A program made the translations under genes and the position numbers. Shown here piece after piece: positions 13,081 through 25,320 of a stretch of 64,000 nt of DNA. Positions within the stretch are counted from its first letter, which is position 1. The number at the start of each line of letters is the position of its first letter. The DNA lies in the NCBI RefSeq assembly GCF_963678635.1, contig NC_087066.1, forward strand, positions 68,149,477 through 68,213,476, written 5' to 3'. Source of the DNA: Symsagittifera roscoffensis (Eukaryota > Xenacoelomorpha > Acoela > Convolutidae). The notes below the pieces were generated by a model. The model was not told where the DNA came from. It was given only the letters and a program-made list of their open reading frames with translations, and made no database searches.

Positions 13081-14895
13081 ATGCCGCAGAATCACTACAA
13101 ATTACTATGAATCCATACCTAATGGGTGGATCATCAATATCATCGAACAAGCTACTAATGGTATTTACAGGCACAGATCCTGAATACTCTGTAAAAGATT
13201 ATCTAAATGCAGTCAGAGCAAATTTAATTTTAAATACAGGACCTGAACCAGTAACCTTCTGGGGCACTGTCCAACTAGATTAGATTATTCTCAGAACCTT
13301 TTATCTCAGCAGAGTCTGGCTTTTCTATGATCGCCCGTTGGTCTGTATTGACGGATTTTTTGGTCTAATTTGAGGAGAGTGAGCATCACCTGTAACACTC
13401 AACCCTTGATTAGACCCGGCTTGGTGGCTGGGAGGTAAGTTATTGTTAGTCATGTCGTCGAAATAGTCGTCTATTATCCCGTCCCAAAAGTTTAGTTTAC
13501 CTCCAGTAACTAATTTCTTCGTTGAACTGGTTGTGACCCTCTGGTGTAAGTGTGCTCGGGATTGTCTGAGCTAGCGGTAAGTTGTCTTCCGGGTCCGACG
13601 GGCTGTCCTTATCTTCATTAAGGTAACTATCTTCCGCGCCGTCGTGCAATTCCCAGTTACGCTTCATCAAAATTAGATACATAGACGCACAGCCTTAATC
13701 CAAACCGCACTTGATGGCGCAGCCCAAAAAGGGTTCTCAGTTTTACCTATAAAAATAAAATCAGATTGGAAAAGATTCACACAAGAATTCTCAAAAACGT
13801 TTGATTCTGATGGAAACAAACAACATCAAAGAGTTTTATGCAATGATATTCGTAGAATACTAAATAAATGAAACAATTAAACAACTTGCATTAAGAATTG
13901 AAACATTAGTCCGAAAAGCATATTCACTCAACACCCTTGATCATAAAAATACAAAGATGACAGAAATCTTAATGATGACTCTAACACCTCAATTACAAAA
14001 AAACCGCAATAAAAAAGAGAGCATCTCATCCTTCCTCAATTCGAGAACCATATTTAGATTTTAGAAAATTAGAAGATAAACTAGAACAAGCAGCAATCAC
14101 AATGAAACTCGAAGAAACAGAAAATCTAAAACTACAATATGTTAATCGGATTGAAACAAACACTACACATATAAATAACATACAAGAAACAGACACAGAC
14201 CTGATTGAAAAAATCACTGAAATCTTAAAGATCTACAAGAAAAACCCAAGTTTTAAAGGTAAACGATCATTCAAAAAATGGTGCAATTATTGCCAAAGAT
14301 ACGGACACAGCATCGCCGAATGCAGACAAAAACGACAAAATGAGGAAAATAAACCACAAAAATATAGAGAATCAAATAAATCATTTCATCAGTACATGAA
14401 AAAAGATCAAAATTTACCCAACAAAAGGATTCATAGTAATAATAATTCAAAAAAACCACTTCCATTTAACTCAAATTACTCTACAGAACAATCACCTTAT
14501 AATCCAAATTATCGAGGACAATCCCCAAACCAAAGAAATTCACGAAATTTCATACAAAACAGATATAGTCGATCAAACTTTCGAAATAATCAGTATCGAA
14601 ATAACTATTCAAAATCAAATTCAAACCGACCTGAATTTTCCTTTCATACCAGTTCCCATTCAAGTTCTAGAAATATATAATATTCAAATGATCGATCTGG
14701 AAAGCCTTCATATAATAGAAATAGAAATTATTCCAACGATAGGAATAGAAATTATGCAATTGATCGAAATCATAAAAATCAAAACAGTAGATCACGCGAT
14801 TATTCTAACAACAGATCAAACTATCAAAGATCAAAATATAATAACTATCAAAAAGATCACGCGTCAATTCACAGAAGACAAATTTAAGTTATAAC
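13081..14895 (+). pseudogene. gag: gag-like gene, interrupted, with CCHC zinc knuckle
   Basis: The structural protein of the retroelement. The first open part (about 13081-13255) carries a Gag-core-like segment with the string TGTDPEYSVKDYLNA. It is cut by a foreign insertion and resumes near 13683 (RRTALIQT...). Frameshifts follow near 13860 and 14000. The longest intact piece is 14102-14680 (192 codons): after about 60 residues of helical, charged sequence comes a nucleocapsid-type knuckle with C61, C64, H69 and C74 (CX2CX4HX4C). A basic Asn/Arg/Ser-rich tail follows and continues past a stop at 14678-14680 to about 14885. Zinc knuckles of this form bind the element's RNA in Gag proteins. 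The identity is sure at the knuckle and inferred for the core. Confidence 0.8.
13255..13682 (-). other. Foreign fragment inserted in gag, coding-like on minus strand
   Basis: Composition changes abruptly to a balanced, more GC-rich sequence between two halves of gag. On the minus strand 13682-13497 reads 61 codons of acidic sequence (LHDGAEDSYLNEDKD) and a second minus frame continues for about 60 more codons with an acidic FWDGIIDDYFDD motif and a Pro/Ser/Gln-rich stretch. This looks like a piece of another gene or transposon inserted or captured backwards, with its own frameshift. The exact left boundary may lie anywhere from 13250 to 13275. No family was recognised and no target duplication was seen. 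Confidence 0.55.
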
Positions 14896-14999
14896 AACAG
14901 ACGAAGAAACTACTCTCAATCACCACATAGGAATAACGCACGTTATCAAAAGTCACAACGAAATTATAGAAGTAGTACACCTAAAAATCAAAAACAAAC

Positions 15000-16370
15000 A
15001 ATTGAGGAAACTCAACCAGTCCCCCCTGGTATTGATAATGCCGAAAACACATAATTGCGATTAAATCACAAAAAATGCGAATCCACAGACAGTGAAAGTG
15101 ACAAAGTTATTGCAATTTCAATTAAAATGATACATGTTGAAAATCACTACGAACCTATTATATACGAACAACCAAAACATTTCCATATCTATCAAAACTC
15201 CGATCACTTCCTCTTAAATTAGTATACAAGACCAATAAGCAGTAACAAGACAATAGAAAAAATAGTAGAAGAAATAACAGAAGAAAAACCCACAGAATGT
15301 TCAAGCACAAATAACATTTACCAAAAAATACCTAAAGAAACTCAATTACCAAAATAGAGAAAATTAGACAATCCCACTCCTTTTAGGAAGTCCAAAATGC
15401 AAAGAACTTCAAACACCAGACCTTGAATTTTTTTAAAATAGATTCCGGATTGTTATCAAACATCATTATTATCCCTACTTGGAATGAAATAAAAATTTTA
15501 CATCCAAATTTAATACCCTTCAAAACAACAAGCAACAGCACAAGGATCAACCTTAACAAATTATGGAAAAATCCAATTTTTCCTTGTTTCCACTCGAACA
15601 ATGGAACAGAATAAACTTTTGAGCAAACCATTTAAACAAACCTTCCATATCACAGATATAAAACAAAACATCATTGGAATTCCTTTTATTACTAAATATA
15701 TTCCAACTATAAATATCTTAAACGGCAGAATTCATATAAAAGATAAATACACAAGAATGACAAACACAGCTTTAACATTTTTTCAAAGAGTAAACAAAAA
15801 ACCACCATTTGTCTCCAAATTTTACACTGAATACAATCAGGAACGGAACACTTTCAAACAAGTTCATCAATACGATAAAGAACAAAATAAACAACATCTC
15901 TATATGTCTGACCTTGAATTCAGACCAATTCATAAGTTTTTCTGAGTAACAGTTTTATCTATCAAATTCATGAAAAACTCAAACTCAGACATAATTTCCT
16001 TACATGTATATAACAATTCTCCATATATAGTAACCCTACCTCTAAGACTCATAGGTTATTGTGAAACTAACGCAACAATTTCTACCACAAAGGAAGTAGC
16101 GTATAGAGTATATAATATTTTACAACTATTAGATATATGTCAATCAACAACTTTTGACGAAGAATTTTCGATAAATAATATAATAAAGATTAAAAACGAA
16201 ACACAGACTATTTCACGAAAACACCTTATTTTAAACCAACATTTCAAATATCAAAATACACAGAAGAACAACAAACAATCTTCAATTCTACAGAAGATAC
16301 ACAGAAGAACAACAAACAATGTTCAATTTCAAACACTCTCAGATCAAACAAAAAGAATTTGAACAATTAG
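15000..16370 (+). pseudogene. pol: pol N-terminal part with retropepsin-like protease remnant
   Basis: Links gag to RT. At about 15423-15470 the reading is FFKIDSGLLSN, matching the D-S/T-G active-site loop of retroviral aspartic proteases, followed by IIIIPTWNEI. The flap and C-terminal part lie further on: 15601-15945 contains IIGIPFITKY, the usual 'ILG..FL' region of Ty3/gypsy proteases. The frame is interrupted by stops and shifts (15613, 15943, 16360), so no full-length product is possible. Asn/Lys/Gln-rich linker sequence leads into RT. Assignment rests on the DSG triplet and its position between gag and RT. Confidence 0.65.
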
Positions 16371-16389
16371 CTGATTTTTTATAAAAATA

Positions 16390-17160
16390 CCCAAAAATTC
16401 ACGCAACATCTAAATTTGATGTTGAAAAATTAAATTCACCACTAAATTTACCTCTAACACTTGATGCAGTTTTCAAAAAACATTGATCAATTAAAGTCCC
16501 AATTCACTTACAAGACAAAGTTAACCAATTACTGGACATACTAGAACAAAATGAAATCATTTCTCCAGTAAATAAAGAAGAACAGCCAAGATGTAACACA
16601 TTTATAAACCCGTTATCATTTAAGCAAAAAGAGAATCATTAAAAACAGTTCTAGATGCAAAATACCTCAATTCACTCTTTGATGAATCTAAATGTAATTG
16701 GTCTATTGAACCAATTCAAGTAATTCTCACAAAATAAACGGTAAATATTTCACAACAGTAGATATGAATAGTGCATATAATCAAATGCCGTTAGACGAAC
16801 AATCACAACGATTAATAAAATTCGTTAATGGAAATCAGCAATATGAATTCAATAGATTAACCATAGGACCAGCAGCATTCTCAGCATTCATGAGTAAAGT
16901 TTTCCGACCACTCATACTCAATAAAAATACAATCACATATTTAGACGATGTTCCTATGCAATAACAAAAAAAAGAGGAAAAGCTCATTGTCTTAGAATAA
17001 TATCATCAGATATTACTACACGAAAACATGAAAGCAGCCCCAGATAAATCATATTTTTTTCTAACACGTGTAAAATTTCTTGGACAACTTATAGAAAGAA
17101 ACACTATAACTACAATAAAATCTCGCCTAGATGCCATCTAAAAACTTCAACTACTGTCCA
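16390..17160 (+). pseudogene. pol: Reverse transcriptase domain of pol, broken
   Basis: Recognisable RT: FTTVDMNSAYNQMPL at about 16750-16795 holds the first catalytic Asp, then YEFNRLTIGPAAFSAFM, then the YLDD catalytic box near 16940-16951. All are typical of Ty3/gypsy RT. Upstream, an N-terminal finger/palm segment (LKTVLDAKYLN, about 16640-16672) lies in another frame. An in-frame TAA follows YLDDVPMQ (16962-16964) and several other stops and a frameshift are present, so the gene is dead. It would copy element RNA into DNA in a cytoplasmic particle. Confidence 0.85.
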
Positions 17161-17162
17161 AT

Positions 17163-18055
17163 AAAATGAAAGTACAAGAATTTCTTGGAATGTTAAACAT
17201 CTCTAGTAAATACGTATATAAAAAGCCATTATACCTAAAACCATTCTACAACATCCTTAAGCAACAGAATGAATTTGAATGGACAACAGAACATCAAACA
17301 CGATTTGAAGAAATCAAAACTTTTCTCACTGAAAAAATGTCAAATACTATTCCAGATCCAAACCAACCATTTTATACCATGTGCGACGCCTCTGACTTTG
17401 GCATCGGTGCAGCATTAATACAATCTCATAACGGATCAAATAAAATGAACCTCATTCCAGCAAATTCTAGACTATTCACACAAGCTGAACTTAGATTCTC
17501 TGCCCTTTTGAGAGAATGCACAGCCATAACAAATACACTCACAGATTATGAATTTTTAATACTTGGATCAAAACATCCAACAGTATTATTTACAGCTCAT
17601 AAACCCAAAATTTTCCTTTTTACTCAAAAATCAAACCCAAACCATAAAGTTTAAAGATTTCAACTAACTTTAATGAAGTTCCCAAACTTACAAATAGTTT
17701 GGACAGCAGGAAAAAGCTCGCACTGCCCGATACTTTTAGTAGAAATACACAAGCTCTATTATTAACAAGCAAAACAACAGTCGGAATACCACAAAATCTT
17801 AAGTTTTTCCTTGCAAAAGATGAAACTTCACCAAGATTACACTGCAAATATGCAGTAAAAACTGACATAGACCAATCACAAATTAATAAATTACATCATT
17901 TTGCGCTATATCTAGATTGTCAAAAAAATCACTACGAATTAGATCTACTAGGAAAATCTACATTTAAAACATTAACCAATTTATCGTGGGTTAAAAACAA
18001 ATCACAGCAAAGCCAATCAAACAAATATAAAAAAAAACAGATTTATTCCCTTTAA
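17163..18055 (+). pseudogene. pol: RNase H and connection domains of pol, broken
   Basis: 17166-17654 is open for 162 codons. It begins with the thumb/connection region (VQEFLGMLN, then WTTEHQTRFEEIK) and continues into RNase H with TMCDASDFGIGAAL, where the first catalytic Asp is seen, and LRFSALLRECTAI, where the catalytic Glu region sits. The segment after the stop at 17652-17654 (to about 18055) continues the tether between RNase H and integrase, including an LPDTFSRNT motif common at the end of Ty3/gypsy RNase H. RNase H removes the RNA strand after minus-strand synthesis. Confidence 0.82.
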
Positions 18056-18239
18056 TAGATAAAAAAACCTAACTGATATTAAAATTTATCAGGCCCACTG
18101 AATAATGACTCAAAAATATACAAAAAAACTAGGTCTTTAACCTCCATGACCCTCCAAATACAATACCTCTATCAAAAACAAAAATTGAAAACAATTTCCT
18201 CCCAGTAACAGAAAAAAAACACTCGAATCCTTACAGAAA

Positions 18240-19615
18240 CTTTAAATTCCTGAACCAATTGTTAGACAATTAAAATCTTATCACAAATATAAACCCAAAC
18301 CAATTAAAGCCGATATCGCCATTCTAGGAAATAAAACCCTTCTTAGATATTTCAGAAAATTTATTAATACCTCCATCAACGAGAAAACAGATATTTTAAA
18401 ATACCAAACATTTGATCTCAAAGTACCCTGTCTACATTTATGTATGAGGCTTATAGCTTTTCATACTTCCCAGTCATTTTACATTAAAGAACACTCAGGA
18501 TCAGAAAAAAACATACTCTAATTTCATTCAAAATTTTTACTTTCCAATTGCATCAATTTGGATTAAAGTTTTATGTAATAATTGCATAACATACCAATTA
18601 AACAAACCATACCCAAATCAAAAACAAATTGCAGAAAAACAAGATTTTAAAGGACAAAGTCAATACTTCAATCACAGAATTTGATTTGATACAAAAGGAC
18701 CAATATCACCATCCTCAGAAGGAAACTCAAATATAATGGTCATAGTCGACGCATTTACGCACTACGTATCACTTAACCCAGTCCCCTATTGTAAGGATTA
18801 TTATGGATATACAACACTTTATGAACACTAGATAGCAAAATTCCGATTACTCTAAATCCTTGTTACAGACAATGGCACTGAATTTATAAACAACGAAGTT
18901 ATCACACTATGCCACTAAAAAAATATTAAACACAAACCACGTACATCTCATGCACATTGGACTAATGGATTAGTCGAAGGCAAGAACCGTTTATTACAGG
19001 ATTATCTCAGATGTATCATTAACGGAAGTGACACACGATATACCGATTGTTCAACAGATGTTAAACGACTCCTCTTATCCTCTAATTCACAAATCACAAC
19101 AACTTTAGTACTGTCACCCTATGAAATGGTGTTCAATTAAAAACCACGAAAACCGATAATGTTCACGCCAAGTTCTTCAAAAAATACACATGGATATTGT
19201 CAACCCACTAAAGAATCAATAAGTTATAATCTACCACTACATACCCCCGATGAAGAACACTTTCATCATCCACAAATTTTAAAATTAGCTTCCGGTACAC
19301 ACACCGAATGGATTTTAAACAGAGATAAAAATCATTATGAAAATTATCAAAAAGTAACAAAAAAAATATAATACAAAGACAAAATAATAATTCCTAAATA
19401 AATTCTCGATTCACACCAGCTAAAAACTTAAAAATCGGAACATACGTTTCAATTCCAAATTTTACGACACAAAAAAGAATTTCTAAAAAAATACAACCAC
19501 TCCGAAAAGGACCATATCAAATAATTGATAAACCCACTGATGTAACATACTAACTTTTGGACCTACACAAAAAAGAAATTGTTCAACACCGGAACAATCT
19601 CTTACTTTAATATCC
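18240..19615 (+). pseudogene. pol: Retroviral integrase of pol with GPY/F tail, broken
   Basis: Three parts of a Ty3/gypsy integrase can be read. A zinc-binding end shows LCNNCITYQ near 18570-18600. The catalytic core runs from about 18680 (FDTKGP, then VIVDAFTHYV) through VTDNGTEF at 18865-18890 to NGLVEGKNR at 18965-18992, giving two Asp and the Glu of D,D-E. C-terminal to this, about 19490-19550, LRKGPYQI matches the GPY/F motif. At least five in-frame stops (for example near 18682, 18830, 18855, 18916 and 19138) and frame changes kill it. Several stops sit where Trp or Gln is usual, suggesting transitions. It would insert the cDNA into host DNA. Confidence 0.85.
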
Positions 19616-19831
19616 GAAAGAGTACAATCTTCGCGAACTGACTCAATTATACTCCTTTACAGGACTCAAATTTGTTCACAATAACTCCGATTACAAACAA
19701 AATCAAAGCACTGATATGAATTTTATCCAAAAACCATTAGAACGAAAAATTATAAAAGAACTTAACAAACATATATCTCTTCAAAATCCTTCACCACCTC
19801 TTCAGGTACGGTATTTTTAATATTTATCTAA

Positions 19832-20020
19832 ATATTCATACATCTATTCAGTAGAACAGATGTTTTTCTTCTTTTATTAAAATTTCTCACAGTTTTGACA
19901 TCCCTGATAAAGACAATATGCAAATGTATAAAAAAGGCTATCATAGATTTCGCATTAGCAACGATAGTTTTATTCCTTTTCATCGAAGAATACTACAATA
20001 AACATAAAACTTCTTCGTAA
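19832..20020 (+). CDS. Short hydrophobic ORF between pol and env, unknown
   Basis: An open stretch of about 62 codons with no ATG near its start, ending at TAA 20018-20020. It encodes a mostly hydrophobic segment (DVFLLLLKFLTVLTSL and FALATIVLFLFI) with a Cys/Lys patch between. It could be two membrane segments or a signal-anchor, perhaps a spliced leader exon of env. A GGTACG donor-like site is seen just upstream at 19805. It may also be a chance ORF; no family is recognised. Confidence 0.3.
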   Translation: MFIHLFSRTDVFLLLLKFLTVLTSLIKTICKCIKKAIIDFALATIVLFLFIEEYYNKHKTSS

Positions 20021-20039
20021 ATTTTTTTTTTTCAAGTTT

Positions 20040-20522
20040 TTCAAATTTGCTAATCAACATCCCCCAAGCAAGTCCCCACCAACAACATCCCAATCAAATC
20101 CAACAACACCAACAAATAGTCAAACAAATAATCCCCAATCATCAACACGCATCTCTTTTCAAGACAGTCCATATACATTTGAAGAAAGTCACGCACGATT
20201 GTCCGAACCACTAGAACCAGTAATTCGCCAAGCATCTCTAAGCGAACCACAAAACGAACCAGTATTTATTAAACACCCTCCTCTCCAACAAGATCTTAAT
20301 AGAGCAAGACATCAAAGTCAAAATCAAAACTTTCTCGAAATAAACAGACAAATTATATATCCAGGACGAAAAAGAACTTTGCAAACCCCCAGATTACAAT
20401 TCAACATACCTCATTCACTAATAGCAAATCCTATAGACCTCTCCAGTAGAAAAATTCAAAGTACTCCCCAGACCGCATCACAACAAAACACATCAAAGAT
20501 ATCGAGGACACTCAACCAATAA
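20040..20522 (+). CDS. Pro/Gln/Ser-rich ORF upstream of env, unknown
   Basis: Open from about 20040 to TAA 20520-20522; the first ATG-like start in the frame is near 20199 and gives 107 residues. The protein is rich in Pro, Gln, Ser and Asn, with short repeats such as SEPLEPV and SEPQNEP, and has no membrane segment. It lies between integrase and the envelope-like gene, where accessory or leader exons are usual in env-bearing elements. No domain is recognised. Confidence 0.35.
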   Translation, partial: FKFANQHPPSKSPPTTSQSNPTTPTNSQTNNPQSSTRISFQDSPYTFEESHARLSEPLEPVIRQASLSEPQNEPVFIKHPPLQQDLNRARHQSQNQNFLEINRQIIYPGRKRTLQTPRLQFNIPHSLIANPIDLSSRKIQSTPQTASQQNTSKISRTLNQ

Positions 20523-20720
20523 CATACCCCAACGATTAGACTGGAATACATTCTACATTCGTAGCACCCCCTGCATTATTTGGTCAACATCACGAAAGTA
20601 ACAGATTACACAACTGGGTACTAAATAGATTACAACACCGACAGAATATCCACAAAGACCCTTCTCTTTCCAGACCCTTCTCTTTCTTTATTTCTCAGAA
20701 ACCGATCATAACAATCCTTT

Positions 20721-22922
20721 ATGACAGGACAATCCCGAGCAGGACCCCTGGATTTACTAGTCACACACTATGACTGCGAAGACAATGAACAAAAAACATT
20801 ACATAAATATGCAATAAATCAAGTCACTCAAGAAGAATCCGAACCTCAATCTATTGCAACAACAAACATAATAGCTACACTTTACTCAAAAGCACGAGGT
20901 ACAACACTAACAGGATATAAATTCACAGCGACATTTTCCGAAAAAAAAGTACATTGTTCTCAAGTCTCAAATGGAAACAAAAATAGACTAGATTATGAAT
21001 CTTTCTACCAAAGTAATATTGAAAGATTTTTACATCTCAGCCCTGATGCTTGTAAAATCGAACTTAGCCGATTAAAAATTACATCAAACAAAGGCACAAA
21101 GAAAAAATTGGTAAAATTTCAGGTTTTTCTAGACTCTTCACATCAAGCCGAACATCAAGCCGAACATCAAGCAGAACCAAGGTCATATAAACTAGACGAC
21201 AAATTTCTATTCGACGGCGCACATGGAAGACTAACTTACGATCTCCAAGATAAAATTTGGATACCACACATTGGAATAAACAATCCCTCAAATTGTAAAG
21301 CAGAACCTTAATTTAGCAAGAAATCAGACTCCCTCGAAAAATGACTTAGGATACTGCGATCCCACTACACGAACACAAGCAACAATTGTTTGGTTTCCCG
21401 AAGACATATGTACCACATTTCAAATGGCAAAAATATACGCTAGAATGATAAAATTTCACTAAAAATGTTTTATTGAATCGATCCCTTATGACGACGTAAA
21501 CCCTGAGAAAATCAGGCAGAGTAATTATAAATTTAGAAACATTCATAATATAGAAAGTAAATTGACACTTCTCCCAATTTACCAAGAAAAGGATTTTGCA
21601 TGTAAAAATAACAAACCCCTTTTATAATACACAACCTTCAGAAATTCTTGTCAAAAACGAACAAGGTCTCGACATGAATACAGGAAAATTAATCATACAT
21701 CCCATGCAACACACTATACAACCAGCGACGAAAACTCATACATCCCAGTACTCCTAAAAACACAGGAATTATTGGTGGAAAAAATAAAACCACAAGACAA
21801 AGACAGTACAGGCTTACAAGAACTATCACTTATGAACAACACTCATTTTGGTGCAATTCATTATGACCTACACCTAGACATGAAACTAGACTAAACAATA
21901 ATTAGAATTTTTGAAGAAATGTCTTTAACATAACTTGAAGCACTTTATCAATTATGCGAACTTGAAAGAACTCAAGTTCTACACTTGCACTAGCAGTACT
22001 CAAAATCCCTTATGCAGGATATTTATTATCAGGTAACAGATCAAATTTTATTGACTACGAAGGAATCAGACTATGGTATTACACTTGTACCAAAAAAGTA
22101 TCACTCTTATATCTTTTGAAGATAGAAGATGCTATAAAAGAATCCCAATATTCTGTAAAAAAAAAGGTACTTTTTGTTGATACACTTTCCCGAAGAACCT
22201 ATTTTTGGAATATAGCAGTCCCATGTGGATCCAAAAACAGCCAAGGTAATACAATTGAATCGTGACGAAGATAAATACTACCTTCTCACACAATACCCTA
22301 CACTTAGGCAACCATTAAAAAAATTTCCACCAGAAAGCATTAGAGCTTTTGCCCGCAATCCAAATATCGATTTACAATCGATCAGCATATACTCTGAATC
22401 ACACATTCAACACCACATACGTAGACAAAAATTTCAAGTTTTACTCACAAAAATGGACACAATACAACGACAATCCATAGATCAAATTTTACGCAAACTT
22501 GCAGAAACAGCAGGTTTTTCAGACATCTACACACAAGAATACAGCGGATATTTTAAAGATATAAAAGATTACATTCACTTAAATGGCGAAAAATTCAGAC
22601 CACAAGATATATCACCAAAAAAAATTTTTAGTTTTGTAAATTTGAAAAACATCTTTCTTACCTTTCTAGAATGGCCCTACTACATCTTAGAAAGATTGAC
22701 TATATTATACGCAATGTTTAACTTTCTTGGATTTCTTTTCGCTCTTTTAAAAGGAATCTAAAATACATGGGCAATATTCACACAAGTAAACAAACAAGCA
22801 AGCGTAGCATGCATATTTTTTGCTGGATTTTTTGGATTATTCTCTAAATCATTAATTAAAATACTTTTAGACGCTCAAATAAAAGATTACAATAGCAAAC
22901 TATCAACAACACCGAACATATA
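20721..22922 (+). pseudogene. env: Envelope-like glycoprotein gene, broken (first copy)
   Basis: The first open part, 20721-21311 (196 codons), has spaced Cys and an ectodomain-like pattern (THYDCED, LSPDACK) plus a small repeat of HQAE. A middle part in other frames, 21317-22220, contains YCDPTTRTQ, a GNRSNF string and CYKRIPIF followed by an FVD..SRR segment. These are features I associate with invertebrate envelope genes related to chuvirus-type glycoproteins; this link is inference. The last part, 22225-22761 (178 codons), has helical sequence, then a hydrophobic stretch (LTILYAMFNFLGFLFALL) and, past a stop, a second one (ACIFFAGFFGLFS). Many stops prevent expression. It would have acted at the cell membrane in entry. 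Confidence 0.6.
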
Positions 22923-23179
22923 AGACGATTCACAAAACAATACGAATACAACGCTTACGGCACCAAAATTACAAAGCTTAAACCATAACCATCCTTTATC
23001 ATTACTGCCACAAAATTTCAGAACCATAGCCCTGACAGATCTCATATCTTCAAGATCTAAGTACCCGCAAAGCCCAATTCAACACATAATAACGCAACAA
23101 TCTAAAATAGATGACACATACGAGTAAATTATAGAAAAACCACATAACACTACTTTTCGTTCTCAGAACAACCATCTTT

Positions 23180-24873
23180 TTAGACCACGATGAGCCGCCA
23201 AGTTGGATCACTCCATCGCTCAATTTCCTACCCAGCCAACTTTTAAAGCAACCTCCCCGTCATACCACTTTTTGCTTTCCCCCCACTGGAATCACGTCAT
23301 GATAACACTTCATCCGGCATGGATTCAGATACTAATTGAAACATCACTGTATATATAGTACTATTTCCCAATTTAATAGCTCAGATCTCGAGACCCCTGA
23401 CGAAATTGACAACTCCGAATCCAGCCCATCTACATTTTCCCAACCTCCATTTCAACCTCTCCACTCCCAATTAAGATTTGAACGACCTCCCACTCCCGCT
23501 TCTATTTTCAATGTAACACCCACATATTCCCCCTTGACCAGTGAACCTTCAGACAACAGCAGCTCTGTAAATACATGAATATCTCATGAACTTGACACTT
23601 TTATCACACTCCAGCAACAATCACAGCACCCTCAGACACTAAACATTCACCAACTCTCACAATCCATAATATCATCAAACCCAGCAACCCCAACTCCCTC
23701 TTCAAATTACATCCCTTCGCCAAACCCAACTTCCTCGTCAAGTCCGACCTCATCTAGTACAAACCGAGCCTATCGAACCTTCAAAAGAAAACTCCCTCTC
23801 ACCCAGGAAAAGCCACAACATTTGTTAATCACCCACTCCACACTAACACTAAAAAATTTCTTAAAATATGTTTATCTTTTTCCCCCAATACACCTACTTT
23901 CATTCAGACCCTAATGACGAACGCCTTAATTATGTTAATGAGCACGTATTATACCCAACAAATTCATGGACATCATTTTATTACATCACTAATCCACTAA
24001 CACTACCATTATATAACACACCATATGATAACGAACAATGCAGCAATCAACTATAACTTTTAACAACAGCACTCACTCCAAGACAATTTACGCAATCGGA
24101 TATAAACAGTCACTTATCAGATTCACCGCACCCAAAACTAACGAATTTTTTATCGATCACTACGACCATAACATTCAAAGAGCAAACGAAGACACCTTTC
24201 TGGACGACGATAATTTTGCCAATCCACAACTAACAGAAAAATTCTTCATCAAAACGCCATACGTTTTATCCTCAATACTTTAGATAAAAAAATACGACCA
24301 CGTCATTTAAGCAACACTTGTGATATTCAAGCCTATGATTTACATTTTAACAAATTTAACAACTTCTCACTAACCTTTCATTTCCTCACACACAAAGAAC
24401 GTGATTTGCACTATTCACACAACATCATGTTACGAACTAAACAGACAATCACCTATACTTATAAGGTCATCCAACATCCTTACACTCATAAAACACCAGC
24501 ACGACAAATTCCCTACAGATACCAATACATTAACTCCAAATATACCTCACCATTCTTTCTTAACTTCACTTATTGTATTAAAGATACTAACCTACAAGGC
24601 ATCCTCCGCAATTATGATCTCATCAATCAGATGTATAATTTCTGTCCCTTAACTCAAACCTTCAACGTACACGAATCCCGCCCACTAATCGTTCCACACG
24701 AATTCCTACAGCCTGTTGAAATCCCGATCCTAGAATTCATCCATAACACCAGATATAACCATAAACTTTATAACCTCATTCAAAATACACCTTATGAACT
24801 CTCACCTAGCACTGAAGAGCACAAAATCATTCAAGCACTCAAATTGCTATGGCCACTTCACCAAACTAAATAA
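23180..24873 (+). pseudogene. Accessory gene downstream of env, unknown (first copy)
   Basis: A series of open pieces in changing frames reads as one eroded gene of perhaps 500 codons. The N-terminal third (23180-23850) is Pro/Ser/Thr-rich and looks disordered. From 23868 the protein looks folded: FFPQYTYFHSDPNDE, then TIYAIGYKQSLIRFTAP (24038-24283), then the longest open piece, 24406-24873 (155 codons), with YTYKVIQHPYTHKTPAR and VPHEFLQPVEIP. It is rich in Tyr, His, Pro and Asn and has few Cys. No motif is recognised. Position after env in an LTR element suggests an accessory protein. The second copy at 27181-28874 has the same breaks, so the decay came before the duplication. Confidence 0.5.
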
Positions 24874-24879
24874 ACCATT

Positions 24880-25320
24880 CGTTTGACAGCTAAATTACTA
24901 ACATCATCAGAAATCATCCACGACAATTTTCACCACGGATTCTTCACAGACGAATACGGTAATATGAACTAAGAAAAATTATACTAATAAATTAAAACAA
25001 AAACTAACCATTCTTTTTAAATGTTTTCTTTTTCTCATTGGTTTTCACAGGCACGATCATCAATCATCTACAGTAAAGTAGAAAACGAAACAAAAAAACA
25101 GAAAATTTTTTTTCTTGAATCATAAATTTATATTAACTAATTAAAGAAAAAGAAGCAGTAAAACTTACCCCCAAAACAGCAATAAATTGATATACAAATT
25201 CTTTTCCCATATGCAGTGAATATTTTTAAAATGAAAACAAAATGATAATTTCAACTCCCCAAATAAAGCAGTAAAATTAATAATTTTAAACTAGTGAAGT
25301 AATAAAAGTGAAGTAATAAA
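24880..25320. other. Noncoding tail of the first duplicated unit
   Basis: A/T-rich sequence after the accessory gene. I see no gene, RNA or clear motif. It recurs at 28881-29310. Confidence 0.6.

Larger units (their letters stand above)
21317..25320 (+). repeat. 4-kb tandem duplication, first unit
   Basis: 21317-25320 and 25321-29310 are direct repeats beginning CAAGAAATCAGACTCC and ending near AGTGAAGTAATAAA. The two units differ only by scattered single-base changes and small indels (for example 22160 versus 26160 and 22823 versus 26821). The unit holds the middle and end of env, the accessory gene and the noncoding tail. Confidence 0.95.

Noticed and set aside
16370-19620. Alternative genetic code (TAA/TAG/TGA read as Gln or Trp) to explain pol stops
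   Set aside because: Frameshifts occur too, stops fall at several residue types, and intact Polinton ORFs (ATPase, penton, protease) use normal stops.
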